The position numbers and the translations under genes are program-made. 32,381 bases of DNA from Nitrospirota bacterium (GTDB lineage: Bacteria > Nitrospirota > Nitrospiria > SBBL01 > JAADHI01). The notes below the pieces were generated by a model that was not told the origin of the DNA, did not search any database, and worked only from the letters and a program-made list of their open reading frames with translations. The DNA is taken from positions 1-32,381 of the forward strand of contig JAJDBW010000015.1 in NCBI GenBank assembly GCA_029261155.1, written 5' to 3'. Shown in pieces: positions 1-7,627 of this stretch; position 1 is the stretch's first letter, and every line of letters starts with the position of its first letter.

Positions 1-184
1 AACAATCACTGGGCCTGCGCTTAAGTTTCAACTGTTGTTGAGGACGAAGTCATTGAGCCGATGTAGACAAAGCGTTCTCAAATTGATGTCTCGGTCTTTT
101 TTGAAGAACCGGAAGACGACTTTTTCAGCAAGCCCTAAATAGCCTCAAGTTGCATCCTGTATAACATGTAATTTCACACCATCA
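1..184. other. Window edge downstream of the PRTRC cassette, no gene seen
   Basis: No convincing coding frame with a start and ribosome binding site is visible on either strand. On the minus strand, right after the thiF stop, the segment near 120-180 reads GGGCTTGCTGAAAAAGTC, which resembles the terminal sequences of some insertion sequences. A short frame just before it (KLHVIQDAT) vaguely resembles a transposase segment. This may be the worn edge of an insertion sequence abutting the cassette, but that is weak inference. Confidence 0.3.
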
Positions 185-994
185 TTATGTTTTAGCTTTC
201 TTGCTTTTCCGGCCTCGTCCATAGCGATACCCAAACCGTTTCCACACCTTGGGATCGATCGGAAGACTCCCCATGGTTCGTGGCTCCAGATTGATGTAGG
301 CAACCGAATACTCCAAAAACCCGTAACGAAAGGCCTTCCAGAGCATCTCAGAGGCCTCCAGGGCCATAAATGCATTGATATAAAGATCCTGGTGTTGAAT
401 GGCCTCCGCTAAGGAACAAGAAGGCCCCTGATCGTCACCCGGCCGGTCTTTCGCCAATTCTGGATAGAGATCGAGCACCGTGGGCAAGCGATTAACGGTT
501 TTCTTTTGTTGCCCCTTGGGTTGTTTTACCTGACCGCATAAGCCAAAAACCACTTGACCGGATCGCTTCATATTGCCGCAATCGAGCCAATAAATATGTC
601 CATAGTTCTGCTTTAAGGCCTTGCCGATCTTGATTCTCGCCTTGGCGCTATCGACCGCGGTAATGACGATATCCGGTGTGCCCGCGCAAGGCGCTGGATA
701 TGACCTTGGGATACCCATCCAGCGAAAGTCCGTGCATTGGTTAATCCGAGTCACAAGGACCGTGACTTTCGGTAATCCGATGTCCTGGAAGTAGAATAGT
801 TGCCGGCCGACATTGGCCTCACTGACCAAATCAGGATCGTACATCGATACCTCGATACCGGGATGCCCTAAGGCCAATAAGGTCGTATTGAGTTGCACAA
901 GTCGGGTGGCCAAGTGGCTTCCCGTTCCCCCACATCCGACAAGATGAATTTTTATTGGGTGTTGAGAGCCTTGCAGATTAAAATAGTGTCTCAT
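185..994 (-). CDS. PRTRC system ThiF family protein (E1-like)
   Basis: This is an E1/ThiF-superfamily adenylating enzyme of 269 aa. Its Rossmann nucleotide-binding loop GCGGTGS is at residues 20-26. The acidic and Arg/Asn residues expected of the ATP site follow (D53-P-D55, N61, R64, Q65), and D115 and the DCGN at 138-141 complete the fold. C193 in GPSCSLAEA is the best candidate catalytic cysteine. E1-like enzymes adenylate the C-terminal glycine of a ubiquitin-like or sulfur-carrier protein; here the likely partner is PRTRC protein C. The ATG overlaps the stop of the protein A gene by 4 bases (ATGA), which implies translational coupling. It is the last gene of the cassette in transcription order. 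The family is recognised from the motifs and the gene order; the substrate is inferred. Confidence 0.9.
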   Translation of the reverse strand: MRHYFNLQGSQHPIKIHLVGCGGTGSHLATRLVQLNTTLLALGHPGIEVSMYDPDLVSEANVGRQLFYFQDIGLPKVTVLVTRINQCTDFRWMGIPRSYPAPCAGTPDIVITAVDSAKARIKIGKALKQNYGHIYWLDCGNMKRSGQVVFGLCGQVKQPKGQQKKTVNRLPTVLDLYPELAKDRPGDDQGPSCSLAEAIQHQDLYINAFMALEASEMLWKAFRYGFLEYSVAYINLEPRTMGSLPIDPKVWKRFGYRYGRGRKSKKAKT

Positions 995-1632
995 GGCTGA
1001 GCCTTCAACCGGCGCGTCCAGACTTTATTTAGATCGAGATCGAAGAAAAATCCTGAAAGACACAAGCGGATGACACTATTTACTTCAGAAAGGACACTCC
1101 CTATGTCACACAGCCCCAATACCAGGGAGAAATGCGCCAGGCCTTGATCCGATGTATTGTCCGTGCTGGAAAAGAAAGCCCGGCCGATACCGTGACTGTG
1201 CATGTCCAATACAAGATGTTGATCGACCGCAAGTTTTGGCCATGTAAATTCGACGGAACCCGGTGATTGTTCAGTCATGTTCAATTCGAGATAAGCCCAG
1301 CCCTTATTTTCGCTCCATAGGATCCAAGCGGCCGTCTCCAGTCCCTCTTTCGCCGCCTGATGCGCTTGTATTGCAAATTGCTCGACCAGGTTAAGCGGAA
1401 TGGTCCCACAGAAGAGCTCAATTTCTTCTTTTACCTGCCCGTAGGGCAAGGCGCGCGGACTCGCATAGAGGGGTTTCATAAACCGGCCCCAAGCGGTTTT
1501 CGATTCAATCCATAAGCCCTCAGCCGACATGAGAAAGCGCGAGGCGTTTTCCCTCAAGGCGCTCAAGGCCTCGAATTTCGGAACCATGAGGGTCGGCAGG
1601 TGTTGTTGCAACAAAAGATCATTTCCGTTCAT
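991..1632 (-). CDS. PRTRC system protein A, JAMM/JAB-type metallopeptidase
   Basis: This 213 aa protein has an intact JAMM zinc-peptidase signature: H145-S-H147, seven residues, then S155-x-x-D158. E99 in the preceding strand is the likely catalytic glutamate. JAMM enzymes cleave isopeptide or peptide bonds after the C-terminal glycine of ubiquitin-like proteins, or act in sulfur-carrier maturation. In this cassette the natural substrate would be protein C, which has residues beyond its Gly-Gly. The ATG follows GAGAGGCTAT and overlaps the end of protein B by 14 bases. The C-terminal 50 residues show no recognised motif. The family call is strong; the reaction in vivo is inferred. Confidence 0.88.
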   Translation of the reverse strand: MNGNDLLLQQHLPTLMVPKFEALSALRENASRFLMSAEGLWIESKTAWGRFMKPLYASPRALPYGQVKEEIELFCGTIPLNLVEQFAIQAHQAAKEGLETAAWILWSENKGWAYLELNMTEQSPGSVEFTWPKLAVDQHLVLDMHSHGIGRAFFSSTDNTSDQGLAHFSLVLGLCDIGSVLSEVNSVIRLCLSGFFFDLDLNKVWTRRLKAQP

Positions 1633-2338
1633 ATAGCCTCTCCTCCAATAAAAGCTGTTTTAAGGTCTTCTTGGCAGGCTTGAGCCATGAATAGGGGAAT
1701 CGTTTCCTTTTGCCCGAGAGCAAGTCCCCCCATAGTTTTTCCAATGTGCCCTGCAGTAAAAAATCTTCGTTATTGGCGTTGGGGTGCGTGAAGGCGCTTT
1801 TGTAAAAGGCCTCCGACCACGCATCGAGGGTTGATGGCGTGCATTTTGGAGGAATCTTGCTTTGACCAATACAAACTTTGTGGTTGTAATACACATTGTA
1901 AAAAGGGGCGCAATAAAGCGGCGTGCTTAATTCCGGTCTTTTATCCCCCCGAACGACATACACGGACAAATCTCTAGGACTGGCCACCATAACCAACGCG
2001 GGCCAAGGCGCCATGCCGCTTTTTAAGGGCGCGCCCCGGCCGAAGTAGATCGGTCTTCTCACGGAAGGACGAAAAAAGACCAAGGGGCCGCTCATTCCCG
2101 AACCGTAAGCAAGTAAGTCCTCGTCGATCCATCCCGTGTTGCTCACAAGCGAGGGGAGCACTGCTTTACAAAGGGCCTCTATACATTCTTGGGTCATCCC
2201 TCGCCCGGCCTCCAGATGTGGAACCCCGTTTTGATCTATACGGATGGGATGGACTTGCCAGTAGTGAGTAGTGCTACTTGGCTCCTCCCCCGTATATTGC
2301 AATAACGCCGTGTTTAAGCGAAGCGGGTGTATGGGCAT
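1619..2338 (-). CDS. PRTRC system protein B, E2-like
   Basis: This 239 aa protein matches PRTRC protein B by position and by its core, where an APFYNVY segment leads into V155-C156-I-G and then FTHPN at 183-187. As I recall, this family is assigned to the prokaryotic E2-like group (Prok-E2_D). The cysteine of the VCxG segment would then be the equivalent of the E2 thioester-forming residue, and C156 is present here. Its role would be to accept an activated ubiquitin-like protein from the ThiF protein. The start follows a very strong GAGGAGG site nine bases after the protein F stop. No membrane segment or signal peptide is seen. Confidence 0.85.
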   Translation of the reverse strand: MPIHPLRLNTALLQYTGEEPSSTTHYWQVHPIRIDQNGVPHLEAGRGMTQECIEALCKAVLPSLVSNTGWIDEDLLAYGSGMSGPLVFFRPSVRRPIYFGRGAPLKSGMAPWPALVMVASPRDLSVYVVRGDKRPELSTPLYCAPFYNVYYNHKVCIGQSKIPPKCTPSTLDAWSEAFYKSAFTHPNANNEDFLLQGTLEKLWGDLLSGKRKRFPYSWLKPAKKTLKQLLLEERLYERK

Positions 2339-2347
2339 GTATCCTCC

Positions 2348-3415
2348 TCAATTGGTGTCTTTATCCGATAACAAACTGGCTTCGATAAAAAGTTCGATCC
2401 ATTGTGAGAACCTTGAAATGGCGGTAAGGCTATTGGCTGTCTGCGTGGCGGTATCGATTGGAAAAGCCATCAGTCCTTCTTCGCCCGATTGCGCTTGTGA
2501 ATCGAGCAGCTCCCAAAAGAAGTCCATTAACCGCCCCGGTACATTCCAAAGAAAAGGGGTCAGATAGCCGTGATCGACCTGCTCCCTATAGGTCGAATCG
2601 TTATCCAAGAAATCGGGAATGGGCGCCTCCCACGAACCCGTAACCTCCGCCGTCTTTTTTGCCCAATGCCACCAGGCATTCAACCAAGCGTCTTCAGGCG
2701 GGCATTCTGGAAACGAGGGGAATTCAGGGCGTGTATCGTTTCTAAAAAGGGATCGATATTCGGGTGGAATTTCGTTTTTGGCTTCTTCTATATCTTGGAG
2801 GATTGCTTTCCGCTCAGCCTCGGAAAGATCGAGATCATCAAGTTGCTCTCCATGCCAGTCCTGAAACTCTTCGAAACAATCGTCAAAATTATAACCGTAT
2901 TTAAACCAATAGAGTGTCTTAAAGGCCGCCCGCACAACGGCCTCAAGACCGGCATTTTCTTCCGCCATCGCCGACAGGACATTGCAAGACAAGACATAGA
3001 CGGTTCTGGGAAAATAAAGGTAAAGGGCGGCTGCGGCACCGCCGTCGAAGTGGTCATTGGATTCAAGTTCGATCGAGAAATCATAGGCCTCCATTACACT
3101 CGAGCGCAGGGCTGCAAGCAGCGCTTCTATCCAAATGAGCAAATCGGCCTTGATTTGATTATTTTCGGTGACGCCCTCCCAAGGCCCCGGCTTGGCAATG
3201 TCCATCGGCTTCGATGCCTGAGCGATCCAGAGACCGATTCGAGACAGTTGATGACTTGAAATCCCAAATTCGGCAAAATCGAATGTCGAAGGCGCCGCGT
3301 TAATTCGGGGCAGCGGAATTAAGGCAGCAGGGAGAGGGGAAGGCTTCTCACGGTGTTGTTGGGGTCTATTGTTCCATGAAGTCTTAACAGATCGCTTAAG
3401 AGTTTGTGAGGACAT
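2348..3415 (-). CDS. PRTRC system protein F
   Basis: This 355 aa protein is assigned by its place between C and B and by the family-like opening FDFAEFG...LSRIGLW at about residues 45-65. It is Trp-, Asp- and Glu-rich (for example WLNAWWHWA near 240) and has no catalytic motif that I can recognise. The function is unknown; it is always found with the other PRTRC proteins and may be a scaffold or substrate adaptor. The start at 3415 is supported by AGGAG six bases before the ATG. That start lies inside the 3' part of the protein C frame, so the two genes overlap by 97 bases in different frames. The first 40 or so residues (Pro-, Arg- and Gln-rich) look poorly conserved. Confidence 0.8.
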   Translation of the reverse strand: MSSQTLKRSVKTSWNNRPQQHREKPSPLPAALIPLPRINAAPSTFDFAEFGISSHQLSRIGLWIAQASKPMDIAKPGPWEGVTENNQIKADLLIWIEALLAALRSSVMEAYDFSIELESNDHFDGGAAAALYLYFPRTVYVLSCNVLSAMAEENAGLEAVVRAAFKTLYWFKYGYNFDDCFEEFQDWHGEQLDDLDLSEAERKAILQDIEEAKNEIPPEYRSLFRNDTRPEFPSFPECPPEDAWLNAWWHWAKKTAEVTGSWEAPIPDFLDNDSTYREQVDHGYLTPFLWNVPGRLMDFFWELLDSQAQSGEEGLMAFPIDTATQTANSLTAISRFSQWIELFIEASLLSDKDTN

Positions 3416-3717
3416 GGCGCACTCCTGTCTTTATTCTCGGTGTCTTTGTCGGTGTCTTTGTCGGTGTCTTTTTGCAGAGCAAGGGTTTCGACTGTGACGG
3501 GGGGCGAAAGATCGCCCCCCTTGGTCCCGACAGCACGGTGAATTGCATAGATGAGGCTGTCTCCGCGTCTTTGCGGCTCGTCAATCACGGCCTGAGCCAA
3601 CTCCGGATAGACGTTTGCGTAAAAGACCTTCACCTCTTCTGGATGCATTGTTGGATCGGGATCATCGAGCACCATCCCGTTGTATTCGAACGATCGTGTG
3701 ACCTTTCGTACTTCCAT
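3319..3717 (-). CDS. PRTRC system protein C, ubiquitin-like, with C-terminal extension
   Basis: Residues 1-68 match PRTRC protein C: the opening TRSFEYNGMVLDDPDP, then HPEEVKVFYANVYPEL, ending in AVGTKGG at 62-68. Members usually stop close to this GTKG, at about 70 residues. As I recall, the family is assigned to the prokaryotic ubiquitin-like group (Prok_Ub). Here the frame continues for 64 more residues, including a KDTDKDTDKDTE repeat, and runs 97 bases into the protein F gene. The start follows CAGGAGGAG. The Gly67-Gly68 pair would be the conjugation end if the tail is removed, for example by the JAMM protein encoded in the same cassette. An alternative is that the tail is untranslated after a frameshift or is a recent stop-loss. 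Confidence 0.82.
   Translation of the reverse strand: MEVRKVTRSFEYNGMVLDDPDPTMHPEEVKVFYANVYPELAQAVIDEPQRRGDSLIYAIHRAVGTKGGDLSPPVTVETLALQKDTDKDTDKDTENKDRSAPCPHKLLSDLLRLHGTIDPNNTVRSLPLSLLP
3439..3474. repeat. Three tandem 12 bp units inside the protein C tail
   Basis: On the plus strand GGTGTCTTTGTC occurs twice in succession and is followed by a third, imperfect unit (GGTGTCTTTTTG). Read on the minus strand the array encodes Lys-Asp-Thr-Asp units. The unit length is a multiple of three, so changes in copy number would keep the frame. It lies just before the protein F start codon. Confidence 0.9.
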
Positions 3718-3756
3718 CGCTTACTCCTCCTGTTGGGTTTATCCAACTGTTAGGGT

Positions 3757-4176
3757 TTATCCAAAAAGCTGAAGATTTTTATCGCCGGCCGCAGAGGGCT
3801 CGGAGGCAGGGACTTTTTGTGTGGGCTTTGGCGTCTCTTTTTCACTTTCTTTCAGGTCTTTTCCTTCTTTCGTCTCGATGGCCTTTTGTATGGCCTCCTG
3901 CTTTTTATTAAAGGCGTGGTGGAGCCCCTCTTCTTCTGTCCGGGTATTTTTCATAATGTTCATGAAATCCGCATTCAATTCTTCAGGTGTCCCTTCCAGG
4001 ACCAAAGGCGTGCGGGCCTGTGTGTAGGCTTTTTCTTCTTTTCCTGTTAATCCATCTATCTTTGGGTAGATAGGCTGGACCAGAACGATCAATCGGCCGC
4101 TTCGGCCGGGCGTTACGCTAAAGTTAATACTTCCTTGCGGTGGAATCAGATCCTTGATCATCGCGAAATCAATCAT
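3757..4176 (-). CDS. PRTRC system protein E
   Basis: This 139 aa protein matches PRTRC protein E: the N-terminal half carries FSVTPGRSGRL, VQPIYPK and the TPLVLEGTPEELNADF segment, and it ends in QLFG. The second half (about 85-130) is Lys- and Glu-rich and probably disordered or helical. The function is unknown. The ATG follows GGGAG at a good spacing. It was probably cotranscribed with parB, about 40 bases upstream before the insertion sequence landed between them. The insertion lies 31 bases upstream of this ATG, so expression of E, C, F, B, A and ThiF may now depend on readthrough or on a promoter in the insertion sequence. Confidence 0.85.
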   Translation of the reverse strand: MIDFAMIKDLIPPQGSINFSVTPGRSGRLIVLVQPIYPKIDGLTGKEEKAYTQARTPLVLEGTPEELNADFMNIMKNTRTEEEGLHHAFNKKQEAIQKAIETKEGKDLKESEKETPKPTQKVPASEPSAAGDKNLQLFG

Positions 4177-4199
4177 TTTATTACTCCCTATTTAATATG

Positions 4200-4232
4200 G
4201 ATGTAACCATGCCTATCCGGTTGACGCAGGTT
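4200..4232. repeat. Left target duplication and left terminal repeat of the IS1595-type element
   Basis: The 8 bp target copy GATGTAAC (4200-4207) is followed by the left terminal repeat at 4208-4232, which begins CATGCCTATCCGGTT. It matches the reverse complement of the right end over 25 bases, with three mismatches. Confidence 0.9.
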
Positions 4233-5309
4233 GTCCCTCTGGGGCACTATTCTCTGCATGTCAGGCTTCCCCGAGAGTCTGCTGGAATTCCAGCAGCTTT
4301 TCCCTGATGAGACGGCCTGCAACCGCCACCTGGAGCAGACTCGGTGGCCGGGAGGTTTCGAATGCCCGTCATGTGGTCGCGTTGCTGAGCCGTGGCGACT
4401 TCAGTCCCGCCCACGCGTGCTCGAATGCCGGCACTGCGGTCACCAAGTCAGTCTCACAGCAGGCACCGTCATGCACCGCACGCGACAACCCCTCCCGGTC
4501 TGGTTCTGGGCGGCTTACCTCGTCACGACACAGACTCCAGGCATGAGCGCCTTGCAATTCCAACGGCAGCTCGGTATCAGACGTTACGAGACGGCGTTCC
4601 AGATGCTCCACAAGCTGCGTGCCGCGATGGTCCGGCCGGGCCGAGACCGGGTCGGCACCGAGTGGCCGGTCGAAGTAGACGAAACATACGTCGGCGGCGC
4701 GACGCAGGGAGAAGGGCGCGGGCGGCACCACAAGACGCTTGTTATCGGTATTGTCGAGGTGCGACCACGGAGGAAGTCTCCCGGTTCCGACCCAAATCTA
4801 TCCTCCGGCCAGCGTCCGCAACACCGCGGGGGTCACGGGCGCGGCTTCATCGCAGGCAGGTTGCGTCTCCGGGTCATCCCGAACCGTAAGCAGGAAACAC
4901 TGGAGCCGGTCATCCTCTCCAACGTGCAGCCGGGAACGGAAGTGAGCACGGACGGGTGGACTGGCTACGACAACTTGGATAAGCTGGGCTATCGGCACAA
5001 TGCCGTGTCGGTCCGGGGTGACCATGTCAAGACGGACCGGCACCTCCCCATGATTCACATCGTCTTCGGGAACCTTGATACGTGGCTTCTGGGAACGCAC
5101 CACGGGGTCAGCCCGAAACACTTGCAGGGCTATCTCAACGAGTTCGTGTTCCGATTCAACCGCCGGTTCTGGCCGATGGTTACTTTCGACAGCGTGCTGA
5201 AGATCGCCACCCGGGTGAAGGCGGCGACCTACAGGGAATTGTACGAAAGCGCACGGACACATCCGAATCCGGCGAGACTCATATGACCTGTGTTAACCGG
5301 ATAGGCATG
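4208..5309 (+). mobile_element. IS1595-family insertion sequence, 1102 bp, complete
   Basis: The element is bounded by 25 bp imperfect terminal inverted repeats and flanked by an identical 8 bp direct repeat, GATGTAAC. An 8 bp duplication is the size expected for IS1595. It carries one complete transposase gene reading opposite to every other gene in the window. It is visibly richer in G+C than its surroundings, which suggests recent arrival from a different genome. The intact duplication and open reading frame indicate that little decay has happened since insertion. It separates parB from the rest of the PRTRC cassette. Confidence 0.92.
4258..5286 (+). CDS. IS1595-family transposase (ISXO2-like DDE domain)
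   Basis: This 342 aa protein is read from ATG 4258; an earlier TTG at 4231 is in frame but has no convincing ribosome site. An N-terminal zinc ribbon (C36-x2-C39 and C57-x2-C60) is typical of IS1595 transposases and precedes a DNA-binding helical region. The RNase H-like catalytic core has D141 in VEVDETYVGG, D232 in STDGWTGYDN and a late acidic residue, probably E295 in YLNEFVFRFNRR. A basic Arg/Gly-rich stretch at 168-205 sits between the first and second core strands. It appears intact. It is the only plus-strand gene and its codon use is GC-rich compared with its neighbours. Confidence 0.93.
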   Translation: MSGFPESLLEFQQLFPDETACNRHLEQTRWPGGFECPSCGRVAEPWRLQSRPRVLECRHCGHQVSLTAGTVMHRTRQPLPVWFWAAYLVTTQTPGMSALQFQRQLGIRRYETAFQMLHKLRAAMVRPGRDRVGTEWPVEVDETYVGGATQGEGRGRHHKTLVIGIVEVRPRRKSPGSDPNLSSGQRPQHRGGHGRGFIAGRLRLRVIPNRKQETLEPVILSNVQPGTEVSTDGWTGYDNLDKLGYRHNAVSVRGDHVKTDRHLPMIHIVFGNLDTWLLGTHHGVSPKHLQGYLNEFVFRFNRRFWPMVTFDSVLKIATRVKAATYRELYESARTHPNPARLI

Positions 5310-5317
5310 GATGTAAC
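5285..5317. repeat. Right terminal repeat and right target duplication of the IS1595-type element
   Basis: The right terminal repeat occupies 5285-5309 and ends CCGGATAGGCATG. It is followed by the second copy of the 8 bp target GATGTAAC at 5310-5317. Removing the element and one target copy restores a 40 base gap between the parB stop and the protein E start. Confidence 0.9.
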
Positions 5318-5326
5318 GAGCTGGAC

Positions 5327-7033
5327 TTATCCCTGCAGTGTTTCCGGCTTGAGCCATTTGGGCAGGACCGGGAAGGTAAATCCGGAATTTAAAATCCCTT
5401 CGATGAAACTTGCTTTCGGTTTGTTGGCTAGTTTTTTGAGCGATCTTCCCTTGGCATCGAGGTAGCCGGCAAGACCGATCTCGTCAATCGTGGCTTCGAT
5501 CTCGACTTTTGTCAGAAGCGAGAGATAGTCTTTTTCAACGGAAAAGAGGGCCTCAGAATTATGCTTCAAATCGATAAAGATCATCTGTTCGACGGTTTCA
5601 ATGGGCAACTTTTCGATCACATGAGCTGCAAGTCGCCCTAAACCCTGCATCAGCGCGTTTATCTCCAAGCCCCGTGTTAATTCCAAGGTTTTAAGGGAAA
5701 AGGGCTCTCCGTCCGATTGCCCTGAGAGTTCTTTTAGAATCGCCCGGGCCGGTTGATATGAGGACCATGTGGAGTCGCTCATCGCTATAAACGCAAGCCG
5801 TAGGATATTCTCATCGCTTTCCTTTACAAAACGATCTTTGAGGAAGGCATCATAGCGTTTCCGCTTAAATTCCTTGACCCGTGAGGGCGCATGCTTGGCC
5901 GTCATCTTTAGCGCTGTGGGTGTCCCTTTTTCCTGAGCCGGAGGGGTCTTCTTTTTGCTCTTTCCATGCTGGGTTTTTGTTCTCTTTTGTTCCCGGTTGT
6001 CTTTTCGAAAGGCCTGTGAGCGTTCCTGGTAACACGTTTTCTGCGTACAGATGTTCTGCTGAAGCAAGTGCCCCCTTGCGGAGACAAAAACCACCAGGAA
6101 TTGGCAGCTTTGACAATCGGCTAAATTGGACTCTCCTAGCTCCGCGCCGTTGTGCATCAAAGACTGGGTGGCGTCCACATCGGGAGGTAGATCGGCGATG
6201 CCAACGGCCTGTTTTTCGGTCAGAACCGCGCGAGGCCCCATCGCCTCGATTTGCTTAATGAGCTCGTCGCCCTTTGTCCTTTCTTTAATCCGCCAGCAAT
6301 CCGCATTCAGGCAATGGCCAAGGCCTGTGACCTCCGGGGCAAATAAATCGGCTTGTCCCGCGCTATTGTGTATGCAGCTCAGGCATTCCTCTGTGTCGAA
6401 GGTCGCCATTTTGAGTTCCCGGCTTTTTTGCTGCATCAAGAGATTCGAGAGCTGGACCGCGTTGAGTTTCTGGTCTTCAACAAGGGATAAAATGTCTCCT
6501 TGCTTCTCGGCCGGCAGGCAGGCCAGTTGTTCCGCAACGGCAAGGGGGATTTCCTTCTTCCTAAGCTTCTTGCGAACGGCATCGCTTAATTGCCTCAACT
6601 TTAATCGGCGTTGAACATAGGATTGCTCCCGGTTGATAAAGGCCAGCAATTCGGCCATGGGCTGCGTTTCGAGAAATCTCGCAAAGGTGTCCGCTTCATC
6701 GAGCGGCGGGAGGTCTTCTCGATGAAGATTCTCGGCGAGGAGAATGGCTTGAATCTCAGACTCAGAGAGCCCTTCGCGCAGGTTTGCGGCAATGGTTTGA
6801 TAACCAAGATCTTCGCAGGCCAACTGCCGGCGCTGCCCCGCAAGGCGGTAGTAGCCCCCTTCGGGCCTGAGGGTTACTGTAATCGGATTGATCAGGCCGT
6901 TCGCCTTGATATTTTCCCTAAAATTCTCCATCGGGCCGAGATCGATAGACGAGCGCGGCTCTAAAGGGTGCGCATGAATCTCCTCAAGGGGGATTTGCAC
7001 AATATTCATCTTCTCTTCTACATTAATGTCCAT
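5327..7033 (-). CDS. PRTRC system ParB family protein
   Basis: This is a ParB-like protein of 568 aa from ATG 7033, chosen because ATAAGGA lies just upstream; the longer reading from 7117 has an unlikely opening. The ParB/Srx N-terminal domain has the segment IVQIPLEEIHAHPLEPR near 11-27, AGQRRQ at 65-70 in place of the usual GERR, and ENLHRED at 101-107. A helix-turn-helix region follows (about 115-220). The middle carries paired cysteines (CLSC, GHCLNADC, CQSC, CTQKTC) suggesting zinc binding, typical of the long PRTRC form. A Lys-rich linker and a C-terminal helical domain complete it. It may bind a centromere-like site or use the CTPase-like fold in the cassette. No ParA gene lies nearby in this window. 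Confidence 0.88.
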   Translation of the reverse strand: MDINVEEKMNIVQIPLEEIHAHPLEPRSSIDLGPMENFRENIKANGLINPITVTLRPEGGYYRLAGQRRQLACEDLGYQTIAANLREGLSESEIQAILLAENLHREDLPPLDEADTFARFLETQPMAELLAFINREQSYVQRRLKLRQLSDAVRKKLRKKEIPLAVAEQLACLPAEKQGDILSLVEDQKLNAVQLSNLLMQQKSRELKMATFDTEECLSCIHNSAGQADLFAPEVTGLGHCLNADCWRIKERTKGDELIKQIEAMGPRAVLTEKQAVGIADLPPDVDATQSLMHNGAELGESNLADCQSCQFLVVFVSARGHLLQQNICTQKTCYQERSQAFRKDNREQKRTKTQHGKSKKKTPPAQEKGTPTALKMTAKHAPSRVKEFKRKRYDAFLKDRFVKESDENILRLAFIAMSDSTWSSYQPARAILKELSGQSDGEPFSLKTLELTRGLEINALMQGLGRLAAHVIEKLPIETVEQMIFIDLKHNSEALFSVEKDYLSLLTKVEIEATIDEIGLAGYLDAKGRSLKKLANKPKASFIEGILNSGFTFPVLPKWLKPETLQG

Positions 7034-7123
7034 ATTTTCCTTATGTCTACAGGATTTCAAACTCAAGGGGTCGAGGGAATGAGCGCCAACCGACTCGTCA
7101 TCCCCCCGTCCCCTCATTCCGGC

Positions 7124-7549
7124 TTAATTCTTATTTTTTAGGATCGTGGATTCTTTCCACTCCACAACAACAGTCCTGAGATCGCATACGATGCCTTTCT
7201 TCTCCAGAACTCTGCAGCGCCGGGCGATTTCATTGGCGTATTTGCTTGCCGTCTTTGTCTGCGCCCATTTTGGTCTATAACACTCAACCAAGTGTCCCTT
7301 CCAATACACATATCCCATGACATCGATCGTGAGATGACGAATGCCGTGAAACCAGCAATGATATCGATCTTCCAGAATCGATTTGTGAAGCGCGAAGACG
7401 GCGGCTTCACCTTTTTCGTTCAAGTAGCGCTTCTTGGCCAGATCCAGCAATAAGCGATCTTCAGGAAGCAAGGCCGCTCCCCCGGAACTCCGCTTTAATA
7501 TGGCCCGGCGAGATTGGATCAGGTCTTTCTGCTTTTGATTGCTCTTCAT
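7124..7549 (-). CDS. Conserved hypothetical protein upstream of parB
   Basis: This 141 aa protein is read from ATG 7549, which has GGAG at a good spacing; the in-frame GTG at 7606 lacks one. The N-terminus is Lys/Gln-rich and probably helical. The centre, with HGIRHLTIDVMGYVYWKGHLVECY at about 70-93, looks like a compact alpha/beta domain with aromatic residues. No family is recognised. An inverted repeat (GGAATGAG at 7076-7083 and its complement at 7113-7120) lies between it and parB. It follows the zinc-protein gene and precedes parB on the same strand, so it is probably part of the same transcript. Confidence 0.7.
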   Translation of the reverse strand: MKSNQKQKDLIQSRRAILKRSSGGAALLPEDRLLLDLAKKRYLNEKGEAAVFALHKSILEDRYHCWFHGIRHLTIDVMGYVYWKGHLVECYRPKWAQTKTASKYANEIARRCRVLEKKGIVCDLRTVVVEWKESTILKNKN

Positions 7550-7627
7550 AAATATCTCCGGTGTTCCCGATTCTTCCGGAAGCGTTCCAGGAAGATTAAA
7601 TTCCACAATTTAGTGAGCACCAAGGAT

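Noticed and set aside
145-375. 76 aa minus-strand frame overlapping thiF
   Set aside because: It overlaps thiF in another frame with no ribosome site and only a vague transposase-like tail; it does not support a gene.
2570-3259. Long plus-strand frame of 229 aa inside protein F
   Set aside because: It is antisense to a recognised PRTRC gene and has no ribosome site or motif.
4369-5262. Antisense frames inside the IS1595 transposase
   Set aside because: GC-rich sequence keeps shadow frames open; the plus-strand transposase has all the motifs.
7076-7120. Inverted repeat upstream of parB as a parS-like site
   Set aside because: Only one 8 bp pair with a long loop and no iteration; it may be a leader hairpin but it does not identify a centromere site.
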